From the NCBI GenBank assembly GCA_020024105.1, contig JAHHUH010000004.1:27555-91554 (forward strand): a stretch of DNA of 64,000 bases, read 5' to 3'. Every line of letters begins with the position of its first letter. Position 1 is the first letter of the stretch. Shown piece after piece: positions 7,978 through 16,540 of the stretch. The stretch is from Phascolarctobacterium sp. GTDB taxonomy: Bacteria > Bacillota > Negativicutes > Acidaminococcales > Acidaminococcaceae. Made by a program: the position numbers and the translations under genes. Below the pieces are notes generated by a model. It ran no database searches. It was given only the letters and a program-made list of their open reading frames with translations, and was not told where the DNA came from.

Positions 7978-10076
7978 ATAATTTAGATTTAAATAAGCCG
8001 GAATACTTTTATAATCGTGAGTTAAGCTGGTTAAAATTTAATTTACGTGTTCTGAAGGAATCTACAGTTCAGGGAACACCTCTTTTGGAGCGTTTAAAAT
8101 TTATAGCCATTGCTGCTTCTAATCTAGATGAATTTTTTATGGTACGTGTAGCAGGCTTGTGGGATAGCTACGATAGTGGTGCTGATAAGCGTGATGCCTC
8201 CGGTATGAATGCCGGAGAACAGCTGGAGGCTATTTCCGTAGCAGCTCATGAGCAGGTACGTACCCATTATAAATACTTAATGGAACTTAATAAAGAGCTG
8301 GAGCAGGTAGGCCTTAAATTTAGACGTGTAGCCGACTTGCCAACTGTAGCTAAGCGCTGGCTGGAAGATTATTATCGGGAAATCATTTATCCTGTTCTGA
8401 CACCTATGGCAGTGGATGCCTCCAGACCATTTCCCTTCCTGGCTAATAAAACCTTGAATTTAGCGGTGGAGCTGGTTAATCGTGAGGGAGAGCACAGTAT
8501 GGGGCTGATCCAGGTTCCTTCCGTGCTGGACCGTATTATTGAGGTCACGGTGGATGAACAGCGCGTCTTTGTTTTCCTGGAAGATGTTATTTTTAACCAT
8601 TGTGAGGACTTGTTTAAGGGTTGTCATATTTTGGATGTGGTTCCCTTTAGAGTAACCCGTGACTCTGACCTGGACGTGGATGAGGATGATATTGATGACT
8701 TGCTGGAGGAGGTTGAAAAATCTCTGCGTAAGCGTAAACGTGGTGCACCGGTTCGCTTGGAAATTTTCAAAACCAATAACACAAGAATCAAAAAATTCCT
8801 GGAAGAGAATTTGGCCGTAAGCGAAATGGAAATTTACGAAATCAACGGTCCCTTGGATAATACCTGCTTCTTTAAATTTATTAGTATGCGTGGCATGTGG
8901 CCTTGGCTGTATGAGCCCTTTGTACCGCAAAGACCTTTGGAATTACCCGATGATAGCGACTTGTTTGCAGCAATCAGAAAGAAGGATATTTTGCTGCACC
9001 ATCCCTATGAAAGCTTTGACCCTGTAGTAAAGCTGGTTAGTGATGCAGCAGATGATCCTCAGGTACTGGCAATCAAGCAGACACTTTATCGTGTCAGTGG
9101 TAATTCGCCCATCGTAGCAGCTCTGGCTAGAGCCGCTGAAAACGGTAAGCAGGTTACGGTTCTGGTGGAATTAAAGGCTCGTTTTGATGAGGAAAATAAT
9201 ATTATCTGGGCACGCCGTCTGGAGCAGGCCGGTTGTCATGTAATTTATGGCCTGGTAGGCTTAAAAACTCATGCTAAGATTATTCTCGTCGTGCGCAAGG
9301 AAACCGATGGTATCAAACGTTACCTTCACCTGGGTACGGGTAATTACAATGACAGTACTGCTAAGCTGTACACGGATATTGGCCTGATGACGGCTAATGA
9401 CCAATTTGGTAGTGATGCTTCTGCTTTCTTCAATCTTTTATCTGGTTACGCCGAGCCGCCTGTGTGGAATAAGCTGGTTATGGCGCCGTTAGGACTACGT
9501 GAAAAGATTTACGCCCTGATTGATAATGAAATCAGCATGGTTAAGGCTGGTAGGGGCGGACATATTATTGCGAAGATGAATGCTCTGATTGACCAGCCGG
9601 TTATTCAAAAGCTTTACGAGGCTGCCTCCCAGGGCGTACAGATTGAGCTGATTGTCCGTGGCATCTGTGGTCTGCGGGTAGGCATTGAGGGTATCAGTGA
9701 AAATATTACCGTTCGCAGTATAGTTGGTCGCCAGCTGGAGCATAGCCGTATCTTCTGGTTTGCCAACGGCGGCAAGGAGCAGCTTTTCCTGTCCAGTGCG
9801 GACTGGATGCCTCGTAACCTGAATGACCGCGTAGAGCTTTTCTTCCCGGTGGAAACTGAGGAGCATATTAAACGTATCAAGGGTATTTTGGACCTGTATC
9901 TGCGAGATAATGTAGGTGCACATATGATGCAGTCCAATGGTAATTATCGCCGTGTACGGAATAAGGCGGAGGTAGTTAGTGCTCAAAGTACTCTGTATGA
10001 GCAGGCTCAGCTGGCTGCTACTGCGGATAAGATTCCTATGCAGGAACGGCTTCAACCCATGTATAGCCGTCGCTAG
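7974..10076 (+). CDS. ppk1: Polyphosphate kinase 1
   Basis: The 700-residue enzyme has normal PPK1 length and reversibly transfers the gamma-phosphate of ATP to polyphosphate. The N-terminal segment YFNRELSWLKFN-type (here YFYNRELSWLKFNLRV, near residue 13) is diagnostic. The catalytic histidines are expected in LKTHAKI (near 429) and YLHLGTGNYND (near 449), with a further conserved block RSIVGRQLEHSRIFWF (near 580) and SSADWMPRNL (near 605). The start overlaps the stop of the degenerate Ppx-like gene by 4 bp. With the divergent ppx this forms a compact polyphosphate module, probably for energy or phosphate storage and stress. Confidence 0.95.
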   Translation: MNNLDLNKPEYFYNRELSWLKFNLRVLKESTVQGTPLLERLKFIAIAASNLDEFFMVRVAGLWDSYDSGADKRDASGMNAGEQLEAISVAAHEQVRTHYKYLMELNKELEQVGLKFRRVADLPTVAKRWLEDYYREIIYPVLTPMAVDASRPFPFLANKTLNLAVELVNREGEHSMGLIQVPSVLDRIIEVTVDEQRVFVFLEDVIFNHCEDLFKGCHILDVVPFRVTRDSDLDVDEDDIDDLLEEVEKSLRKRKRGAPVRLEIFKTNNTRIKKFLEENLAVSEMEIYEINGPLDNTCFFKFISMRGMWPWLYEPFVPQRPLELPDDSDLFAAIRKKDILLHHPYESFDPVVKLVSDAADDPQVLAIKQTLYRVSGNSPIVAALARAAENGKQVTVLVELKARFDEENNIIWARRLEQAGCHVIYGLVGLKTHAKIILVVRKETDGIKRYLHLGTGNYNDSTAKLYTDIGLMTANDQFGSDASAFFNLLSGYAEPPVWNKLVMAPLGLREKIYALIDNEISMVKAGRGGHIIAKMNALIDQPVIQKLYEAASQGVQIELIVRGICGLRVGIEGISENITVRSIVGRQLEHSRIFWFANGGKEQLFLSSADWMPRNLNDRVELFFPVETEEHIKRIKGILDLYLRDNVGAHMMQSNGNYRRVRNKAEVVSAQSTLYEQAQLAATADKIPMQERLQPMYSRR

Positions 10077-10083
10077 TTAGTGC

Positions 10084-10112
10084 TTGTATATCCATGTCCT
10101 GCTTGCTATAAT
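10084..10112 (+). promoter_or_regulatory. Sigma-A-type promoter for the small gene at 10143
   Basis: TTGTAT (10084-10089), a 17-bp spacer and TATAAT (10107-10112) lie between the ppk1 stop and the next ATG. Because the promoter lies downstream of an in-frame candidate start near 10080, it supports ATG 10143 as the true start. Confidence 0.7.
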
Positions 10113-10142
10113 AGAAAGCGAAAACGACCGGAGGAGATAAAA

Positions 10143-10442
10143 ATGTATACAGTAACTCTTTGTTATAATCAGCAATACGGCTATGTCAGCTATGATGAGG
10201 CTACTAAAAAAGCCACCGTAGTTCTGGCGGACCCGGTAGCAAAAAAGGCTGTGGAGGATTTTTTAGCACGACCATTGGAATTAGAGCTGGCTACAGGTAG
10301 CACGATTAGGGATTTTTCCCGTGAACGTTTAGAGCCCTTGGCTAGTCTGGAAAATTTTAAAAACTGCTTAACCCGTTTGTGGGGTGAAACTGAGGTTATG
10401 GTAGAATGGAGTCTGCCACCTGAGGTTGCAATGGAGCAGTAG
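10143..10442 (+). CDS. Hypothetical protein, 99 residues
   Basis: This soluble protein starts MYTVTLCYNQ and has one cysteine near the N-terminus (CYNQQYGY) and two more near the middle, without clear metal-site spacing, hydrophobic segments or a signal peptide. A strong GGAGGAG Shine-Dalgarno lies seven bases before the ATG, and a consensus promoter and a terminator bracket it, so it is a real monocistronic gene. I do not recognise a family. It follows ppk1 but has its own promoter, so a functional link with polyphosphate is not implied. Confidence 0.65.
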   Translation: MYTVTLCYNQQYGYVSYDEATKKATVVLADPVAKKAVEDFLARPLELELATGSTIRDFSRERLEPLASLENFKNCLTRLWGETEVMVEWSLPPEVAMEQ

Positions 10443-10461
10443 ATTTCGTATTTTTAATAGT

Positions 10462-10498
10462 AAAAGCTATGGCTGCAAAGGCAACCATAGCTTTTTTA
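10462..10498 (+). terminator. Intrinsic terminator
   Basis: Arms AAAAGCTATGG and CCATAGCTTTT flank a 12-base partly paired loop and run into a T-tract, 20 bp after the stop of the small hypothetical gene. Confidence 0.85.
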
Positions 10499-10538
10499 CT
10501 AGGTAAGGGATTTTATTTTCATGAAAGGGGTGTAGAAA

Positions 10539-11189
10539 ATGCTGTGTAAGGTAAATGGCGTGAAGCTGTACTATGAGGTAAGTGGTACCGGTAAACCCTT
10601 GCTTATGCTTCATGGCAATGGAGAGGACCATAATATTTTTGATGCAGCTATACCTAAACTGTCCCCAAAATATCGGGTATACGCGGTAGATAGCCGTTGT
10701 CATGGTCAGAGCACCAAAAATGTTAGTATCAGCTATACGGAAATGGCGGCAGATTTTATTGGCTTTATTAAGACATTGCAGCTGGACAGCCCCATCCTGT
10801 ATGGCTTTAGCGATGGCGGGATTATTGGGCTACTTATCGCCCTACAGGAGCCTGAGCTTTTAGGCAAGCTGATTATTAGTGGTGCTAATCTTTATCCTGA
10901 AGGTTTAACTTGTAGAATGCTAGGCTATGCCCAGCGTAAAGCCGCCACGGATGAGCTCTGTGCGTTAATGGCTACCCAGCCCGATATCAGCCTACTGGAA
11001 TTGGCAAAAATTAAAGTGCCGACCGTTGTACTGGCAGGGGAGCATGACCTAATCCGTAGAGAGCATACACAGCTTATAGCTGCTTTTATTCAGTCAGCTA
11101 TCTTGGAAATTATTCCTGGAGAGGACCATAGTAGTTATATTGTCCATAGCGAAAAGCTTTATCCTATTTTGGCAAAATATTTATCCTAA
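10539..11189 (+). CDS. Alpha/beta-fold hydrolase
   Basis: This 216-residue cytosolic protein has the standard fold markers: oxyanion-hole segment LMLHGNGED (residues 23-30), nucleophile elbow GFSDGG with Ser91, acid Asp170 in LAGEHDL, and base His197 in GEDHSSY. It is slightly short for the family because the lid region between strand 6 and the acid is small. The substrate cannot be read; close relatives are annotated as esterases or generic hydrolases. GAAAGGGG precedes the ATG by about ten bases. It is flanked by terminators, so it is probably transcribed alone. Confidence 0.8.
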   Translation: MLCKVNGVKLYYEVSGTGKPLLMLHGNGEDHNIFDAAIPKLSPKYRVYAVDSRCHGQSTKNVSISYTEMAADFIGFIKTLQLDSPILYGFSDGGIIGLLIALQEPELLGKLIISGANLYPEGLTCRMLGYAQRKAATDELCALMATQPDISLLELAKIKVPTVVLAGEHDLIRREHTQLIAAFIQSAILEIIPGEDHSSYIVHSEKLYPILAKYLS

Positions 11190-11294
11190 CTGAATTGGAG
11201 CAGAATATTTGCAGATAATATAAATACTAGGCTATTCCTTTGGAGAAGATAAAAAATCTTTCAAAGTTTAGGACAGGAACGGAAAATACTGGCA

Positions 11295-11324
11295 AATAAG
11301 ACGGATAGGTTCATCCGTCTTATT
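11295..11324 (+). terminator. Hairpin, probable terminator of the hydrolase gene
   Basis: A 12-bp perfect stem AATAAGACGGAT / ATCCGTCTTATT encloses a 6-base loop. The 3' arm ends in TTATT but no long T-run follows, so termination is likely rather than certain. The rest of 11190-11406 shows nothing recognisable. Confidence 0.55.
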
Positions 11325-11406
11325 CCTATAAATTAAGTTGCTAGAATATTGCAAGTTCGGGCTTTTTATTATATAATACCTAGACGTAGGTTAATAATTT
11401 TAATAT

Positions 11407-11483
11407 GGTTCCGTAGCTCAGTAGGATAGAGCAACCGCCTCCTAAGCGGTAGGTCGCCAGTTCGATTCTGGCCGGGATCACCA
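11407..11483 (+). tRNA. tRNA-Arg (anticodon CCU)
   Basis: The cloverleaf is readable by eye. Acceptor arm GGTTCCG pairs with CGGGATC; the D-arm contains AGCTCAGTAGGATAGAGC; anticodon stem ACCGC/GCGGT encloses loop CTCCTAA, giving anticodon CCT for AGG codons. The T-arm CCAG-TTCGATT-CTGG follows, and the 3' CCA is encoded. Length is 77 nt including CCA. Confidence 0.93.
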
Positions 11484-11490
11484 AAGGAAG

Positions 11491-11520
11491 GGACGTAGCC
11501 GTGGGCTACGTCCTTTTTTT
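11491..11520 (+). terminator. Terminator of the tRNA-Arg gene
   Basis: A 10-bp perfect stem GGACGTAGCC / GGCTACGTCC around a GTG loop is followed by eight T residues, starting 8 bp after the tRNA CCA end. Confidence 0.9.
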
Positions 11521-11678
11521 GTTTAACGCTTAAATTAGTTTTTTTAATAAAAACAGCTTCAAAAGCAACTCCAACGGGTAAGTTAAATTTTTGTAGCGAC
11601 ATTAGTACCTTTTTAAGCTAATCTTAGGACAATCTTAATATCAAAGCTCCTTTGAAAACACCATCTTTATATCTTCAA

Positions 11679-11687
11679 TGCTATAAT
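11679..11687 (+). promoter_or_regulatory. Extended -10 promoter of the NhaC-type gene
   Basis: TGCTATAAT is a TGn-extended consensus -10 element. No good -35 lies 17 bp upstream, as is usual for extended -10 promoters. It sits 25 bp before ATG 11712. The preceding stretch 11521-11678 shows no gene. Confidence 0.55.
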
Positions 11688-11711
11688 GTGGGCCATAAGG
11701 GAGGTAGTGAT

Positions 11712-13081
11712 ATGAACTACGAATTATTAACACTCTTGCTGATTGCGGTAGTTTTAGTATTGGCATTGTTGAGCAAACGTACGCTGGAGCCCTTAATTAT
11801 AGGCACGGTAGTAGCATATATTATTATGGATGGTTGGAGTTTTCCTATGGGGTGGATGGAAGCATTTTTTGATGTGGCTTCTAATAGAAACCATCAATGG
11901 GTATTTATGGTATGTGCTCTTTTTGGTAGTTTGATAACTCTTTTAGGCGCCTCCCATGGTACGATGGGATTTTCAAAGGCTTTGGGAAAGCTGTGCCGTG
12001 GTCCCAAATCAACCCTATTGGTAACCTGGGTGATGGGTATCTTGATTTTTGTAGATGACTATTTAAATATTATGACCTTGAGCAGCTGCATGAAACAATT
12101 GACTGACAAGTATAAAATACCCCGTGAAAATTTATCTTATATTATTGACTCTACTGGTGCGCCAGTTTGTACTTTATTACCTTTTTCTACCTGGGCTATT
12201 TTCTTTTCAGGTCTGTTTTTTGCAGAGGAAGGGGTAGCAGAGCTGGGCTTTCCTACTGCTATTGATACTTTTATTCATGTCATTCCCTATAGCTTTTACG
12301 CTATTGTAGTGGTAGTCCTTGTACCACTTTTTATTTTTGGCTTTTTACCTAAGTTGGGACGTATGAAAACTGCGTATCAGCGTGTTGCAGAAACAGGTAG
12401 AGTATATTCTCTCGAAAGCCATGCGCTGAACTTAGAAGAGGAGGAGAATGGAGAGAGCCTTGATTTTCAGGGGAATATTCTGGATTTTTTGCTACCCATT
12501 GGCGTTTTAATTACCTTGGCCATTGTTACAGGAGAATTGTTCTTAGCAGTTTTGGCTACTATTTTTACTTGCCTGCTGTTATATGTTCCTCGTAAAAAAT
12601 TAAGCTTAGCTCGTTTTTGTGAGTTAGCCCTACATGGTTTTTGTAATATGATTCCAACCGTAGCCATTATTTATTTTGCGTTTGTTATGCAGGAGGCTAT
12701 GTCTGATATTGGAATGGCCATCTATGTTATTGGAGTAGTAACACCATATTTGAACGCGGCTTTTCTACCCTTTATTATTTTTGTCCTGGTAGCTGGACTA
12801 AACTTTAGTACGGGTAGTGTCTGGGTGTTCCTGCAGTAGTAACTCCTATTATTTTACCATTGGCATTTTCCTTAGAGGCCAATCTACTGTTGACACTGGG
12901 AGCCATTATTTCTGGTGCTGTTTTAGGCAGACACGCCTGCTTTTACTCTGACGCTACGGTTTTAACCTCCAGCTGCTGTAAAATGCAGAACGTGGATCAC
13001 GCTCTTTCACAGATACCTTACACCCCTATGGCAGCAGTTATTAGTAGTGGAGGCTATTTACTGGGTGGCTTTTTGCTGTAG
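11712..13081 (+). pseudogene. NhaC-family Na+/H+ antiporter, frameshifted
   Basis: The first part (11712-12839) encodes about 375 residues of a polytopic NhaC-type antiporter, with the family motif FVDDYLN (near residue 115) followed by the DSTGAP segment (near 150). It runs out of frame at GSVWVFLQ-stop. In the -1 frame the protein continues without gap as VPAVVTPIILPLAFSLEAN and on to 13081, giving about 455 residues, the normal length. The shift lies near 12820-12830 and fits loss of one base. I see no slippery heptamer or downstream pseudoknot suggesting programmed shifting. GGGAGG lies before ATG 11712. The intact protein would exchange Na+ for H+ at the inner membrane. Confidence 0.85.
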
Positions 13082-13096
13082 GAAAGGAGGAGAACT

Positions 13097-13592
13097 ATGG
13101 ACCTGGTTTTGGGAAATATTGTAGAGGTGACCACGGATGCTATTGTAACTCCAGCCTATTCGGACCTTGGCTCAGCCCCCGGCATCAGACAGGCTGTTTT
13201 TGAGGCGGCGGATACTGAACGTTTAGTGGAGGTCTGCCAACGATGGGGGAGCTGTGGCATTGGGCAGGCAGTAGTGACACCGTCCTATGTATATTATCCA
13301 TGTGGTAGGTCCGGGCTGGTACAGTGGTAGAAAGGCGGACCGTACGCTTTATACATACTGTTATTTACAAGCCCTGCACAAGGCTATGGCATATCAGTGT
13401 ATGACGGTAGCAGTACCGCTGATGTTTTCTGGTGATACCCACATACCTCGTTTTCAGGCATTACAGCTTGCTCTCAGTACATTGACGGCTTATGAAAAAG
13501 CACACCCGCTATTACAGATTAAATTGGTTTTGTATAAGCCGAGTATCTATAAAATGGCACTGTCAAGCAGACAGCGCCAAGACTTTATTTAG
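13097..13592 (+). pseudogene. Macro-domain (ADP-ribose-binding) protein, frameshifted
   Basis: The 5' part reads MDLVLGNIVEVTTDAIVTPAY and so on to CGIGQAVVTPSY, the ADP-ribose-binding half of a macro domain, then leaves frame at about 13285. The other frame continues YIIHVVGPGWYSG through the C-terminal half to 13592. Compared with the usual GYxLPAKYVIHTVGP a few residues are missing at the junction, so a small deletion that shifted the frame is likely. The first part also has A-Y-S where the family usually has N-A-A/N in the loop after DAIV, an extra sign of loss of function. GGAAAGGAGG precedes the ATG. Macro domains hydrolyse or bind ADP-ribose derivatives. Confidence 0.75.
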
Positions 13593-14703
13593 TAATATGT
13601 TTTTTGTAAATAGTGTCCACAATCAGGCCAATGGCATTGTCGCCAGAAATGTTGCAGGCAGTACCAAAGGAATCCTGGGTGATGTAGAGAGCAACCATTA
13701 AAGCACAAATCGGGCCGGAAGGGTCTCCCAGTTCAGGACCAAATACCATGTACAGGAAGGGCAGAGCAGTCATAATGGAACCACCAGGAGCACCGGGGGA
13801 TGCTACCATGGCTACGCCCAAGGTCATGATGAAGGGAATAACGGTCGCCATGTTAATAGGAATCTGGTTCATTAAGCAGACCGCAGTAGCAAAGGCTGTA
13901 ATAGTAATCATGGAACCAGCCATGTGGATGTTGGCACAAAGGGGAATTACGAAGTTACGGATTTGTTCAGAAATACCATCTGCTTCAGCACATTTCAGGT
14001 TAACAGGAATGGTAGCAGTAGAGGATTGAGTACCAACAGCAGTAGCATAGCCGGGAATTTGATTTTTAATCATAGTGAAGGGATTTTTGGCACTGACAGT
14101 ACCAGCAATCAGGAACTGGACAAGGATGCAGACTAAATGCATGACGATTATTACCAAAAATACCTTCCAGAGGATACCTAAAATGACAAAGGTTTTACCG
14201 GATTTGGTCATATCGGTGAAGGTACCACAAATATAGAGGGGTAATAAAGGAATGATTACCTTACTCAGGACATTATCGATAATGCTGGACAAGTCTTTAA
14301 CAGCATTATAAAGGGGATTACCAATGGTTTTATCGCGTAAAATAGAGATATTTAAACCCAGAATGAAGGCCATGACAACAGCTGACATGGTGTCCAGCAG
14401 CGGTGGGATACTGATGCTGATATAGGCAGGAACAGAAATACCTGCAGTTTATGCAATCTTATCCAATGCACCCTCGCTCATGAAATGAGGGAAGAGATTG
14501 GAGGAAACGACATAGAAAACAGAACCGAAAATCAAAGTAGAACCATAAACCAGGGCTACGGTAATCAACAGCAGCTTGCCGGTACCTGTTTTTAAATTTG
14601 CAATACCCATAGTTACATAAGCAACGATCATCATAGGAATGATGAATTTGAGGAAGGTACTGAAAATACCGGAAAGGGTAACTACCACACGGGCAATTTC
14701 CAT
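13585..14703 (-). pseudogene. Dicarboxylate/amino-acid:cation symporter (DAACS/GltP family), in-frame stop
   Basis: On the minus strand one continuous frame encodes a DAACS transporter but contains TAA at 14449-14451, between LDKIA and TAGISVPAYIS; a GAA-to-TAA change would explain it. Downstream of the stop the hallmark region is intact: VGTQSSTATIPVN (the serine-rich re-entrant loop), then ASPGAPGGS and a late NISGDNAIG segment. The 5' end is also suspect. The ATG at 14703 follows a T-run without a Shine-Dalgarno, and the first membrane helix of the family seems to be missing. The 3' end overlaps the macro-domain remnant by 8 bp tail to tail. Intact relatives import glutamate, aspartate or C4-dicarboxylates with Na+ or H+. 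Confidence 0.85.
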
Positions 14704-14821
14704 AAAAAAATTAATAAAATAGAAAATTTTTCTATAAATTATGTATAGATAATTGTTATAAAAGCTGCTTGATTACTGGACCAAGAAATAAAAATATTTA
14801 TCTTGTGAGAAAATAAAAGAA

Positions 14822-14884
14822 AAGCCCCACCCCATTAGGGGCAGAGCTTTTTTATGGAAAAAGGGGAACTACCGAGGTAGTTCC
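14822..14884 (-). terminator. Terminator region of the aldehyde dehydrogenase gene
   Basis: The hairpin GGAACTACC / GGTAGTTCC (14865-14884) is followed on the minus strand by CCCC and a T-run, about 15 bp after the aldehyde dehydrogenase stop. A second, GC-rich imperfect hairpin lies at 14822-14850 and also ends in T residues on the minus strand. The remaining 14704-14821 is AT-rich without a gene. Confidence 0.7.
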
Positions 14885-14898
14885 AAAAAAGGATAAGC

Positions 14899-16389
14899 TT
14901 ATTTATCTTGAGGATAGAAGCCGGAAGGCTCATAGCTCATGTTAATCATAATATTCTTTACTTGAGTGTAGTGATCCAGGATGATTTTATGAGTTTCACG
15001 ACCAATGCCGGAGGTTTTGTAGCCACCGAAGGGAGCGTGTTCCGGAATCTGGTTGTAGGTATTAACCCACATACGACCGGTTTCTACATTACGTGCTACA
15101 CGGATAGCCTTGTTGATATCCTTAGTCCATACAGCGCCACCTAAGCCATATTCACTGTCGTTAGCCATCTTAACAACTTCTTCCTCATCGTGGAATTTAA
15201 TTACTACTGCTACAGGGCCAAAAATTTCTTCCTGAGCCACACGCATATCATTAGTAACATTGGTGATTAATGTAGGTTGCATGAAGCTGCCTTTAGCCAG
15301 TTCGCCTGCAGTAGCTCTAGCACCACCACATGCAATGGTTGCGCCCTCTGCTTTGGCAATTTCTACGTAGCTGAGAATTTTTTCTACTTGGGCATCATTG
15401 ATTTGAGCACCCATTTGAGTGTCTTCATTCCAGGGGAGGCTTACTTTTACTTTTTGGAAGGCCTTTACCAAAGCTTCTACAAATTTATCATAGAAGGTAT
15501 CTTGAACGAAGATACGGCTTCCCGCGCAGCAAACTTGTCCTTGATTAAAGAGGATACCCAATTGGGCACCATCTATAGCCTGATCAAAATCACAATCATC
15601 AAAGTAGATATTAGCACTCTTACCACCTAATTCCAGGGTAGAGGGAATGATGCGCTCTGCAGCTGCCAGGCCCACATTACGACCGACCTCGGTGGAACCG
15701 GTAAAGGCTAATTTGCTGAAGCCGGGATGTTCCAGGATATATTGACCAGCCTTGGAGCCTGCACCGGTAATAACGTTGAAGACACCTGCAGGAAGAACAC
15801 CTTCAATGAGACGGGCAAATTCTAGGATGGAAAGGCTGGCCTCCTTGGAGGGCTTTAAGACGGTGCAGTCGCCTGCTGCGAGAACGGGAGCCAATTTCCA
15901 GGCTGCCATAAGGAAGGGGAAGTTCCAGGGAATAATCTGACCGACTACGCCCAGAGGTTCTCTTAAAATTAAAGAGAGGTATTTACCGTCCAGGACGGAA
16001 GCGGAGCCCTCTTCAGCCAAAATGCAGCCGGCAAAATAACGGAAGTGAGCCGCACTCATAGGAATATCTACGTTTAAGGTTTCACGGATGGGCTTACCAT
16101 TATCCATGCTTTCTACCATGGCCAAATGCTCTTTATTAGCATCAATGATATCAGCAATTTTGTTAAGGAGTGTTGCACGTTGGACAGGGGTAGTTTTTTT
16201 CCATTCTGCAAAAGCCTTCCAACCTGCCTGCACTGCTGCATCTACATCCTCGCGGGTTGCCTGAGCGCAGGTTGCCAGATGGGAACCGTCTGCCGGGCTT
16301 TCCGCGGAGAAGGTTTTGCCGTCAGAAGCATTACGCCATTGACCATCAATAAAAAGACCATATTGTGCTTGTAATTTAACTTTTTCCAT
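14899..16389 (-). CDS. NAD(P)-dependent aldehyde dehydrogenase
   Basis: The 496-residue enzyme has the full ALDH superfamily set: PWNFP with the catalytic-site Asn156, the cofactor-binding FTGSTEVG (near 230), base Glu253 in LELGGKS, nucleophile Cys287 in NQGQVCCAG, and the late EIFGPV motif. It oxidises an aldehyde to the acid; the overall look is that of betaine/phenylacetaldehyde-type ALDHs, and the natural substrate is unknown. GGAGGG lies four to five bases before ATG 16389; an in-frame ATG at 16401 overlaps that Shine-Dalgarno and is rejected. A MocR-type regulator gene is divergent, which suggests it controls this gene. The frame is intact, unlike several neighbours. Confidence 0.9.
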   Translation of the reverse strand: MEKVKLQAQYGLFIDGQWRNASDGKTFSAESPADGSHLATCAQATREDVDAAVQAGWKAFAEWKKTTPVQRATLLNKIADIIDANKEHLAMVESMDNGKPIRETLNVDIPMSAAHFRYFAGCILAEEGSASVLDGKYLSLILREPLGVVGQIIPWNFPFLMAAWKLAPVLAAGDCTVLKPSKEASLSILEFARLIEGVLPAGVFNVITGAGSKAGQYILEHPGFSKLAFTGSTEVGRNVGLAAAERIIPSTLELGGKSANIYFDDCDFDQAIDGAQLGILFNQGQVCCAGSRIFVQDTFYDKFVEALVKAFQKVKVSLPWNEDTQMGAQINDAQVEKILSYVEIAKAEGATIACGGARATAGELAKGSFMQPTLITNVTNDMRVAQEEIFGPVAVVIKFHDEEEVVKMANDSEYGLGGAVWTKDINKAIRVARNVETGRMWVNTYNQIPEHAPFGGYKTSGIGRETHKIILDHYTQVKNIMINMSYEPSGFYPQDK

Positions 16390-16449
16390 TTTTCCCTCCA
16401 TAGGTAAAATATCTGTATTTAGTCTGAACCCTGCTCTAGCGAGGTTCTC

Positions 16450-16478
16450 TTGTTTAAGCTATGCAATCATTGTATAAT
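16450..16478 (+). promoter_or_regulatory. Promoter of the MocR regulator gene
   Basis: TTGTTT (16450-16455), 17-bp spacer, TATAAT (16473-16478). It lies in the divergent intergenic region, about 60 bp before ATG 16541. Confidence 0.65.
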
Positions 16479-16479
16479 T

Positions 16480-16507
16480 AAAATGATACTATTAAAAGCA
16501 TCATTTT
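16480..16507. promoter_or_regulatory. Inverted repeat, candidate MocR operator
   Basis: Eight-base arms AAAATGAT (16480-16487) and ATCATTTT (16500-16507) are separated by 12 bp and start just downstream of the -10 element, over the predicted transcription start. Position between a regulator gene and its divergent target fits an autoregulatory operator; binding is inference. Confidence 0.45.
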
Positions 16508-16540
16508 TTAAATATTTTTTAGAACCAGATGGAGGCGCTT

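Noticed and set aside
12810..12840. Programmed -1 frameshift in the NhaC gene
   Set aside because: No slippery X-XXY-YYZ heptamer and no clear downstream structure; antiporters of this family are not known to use frameshifting.
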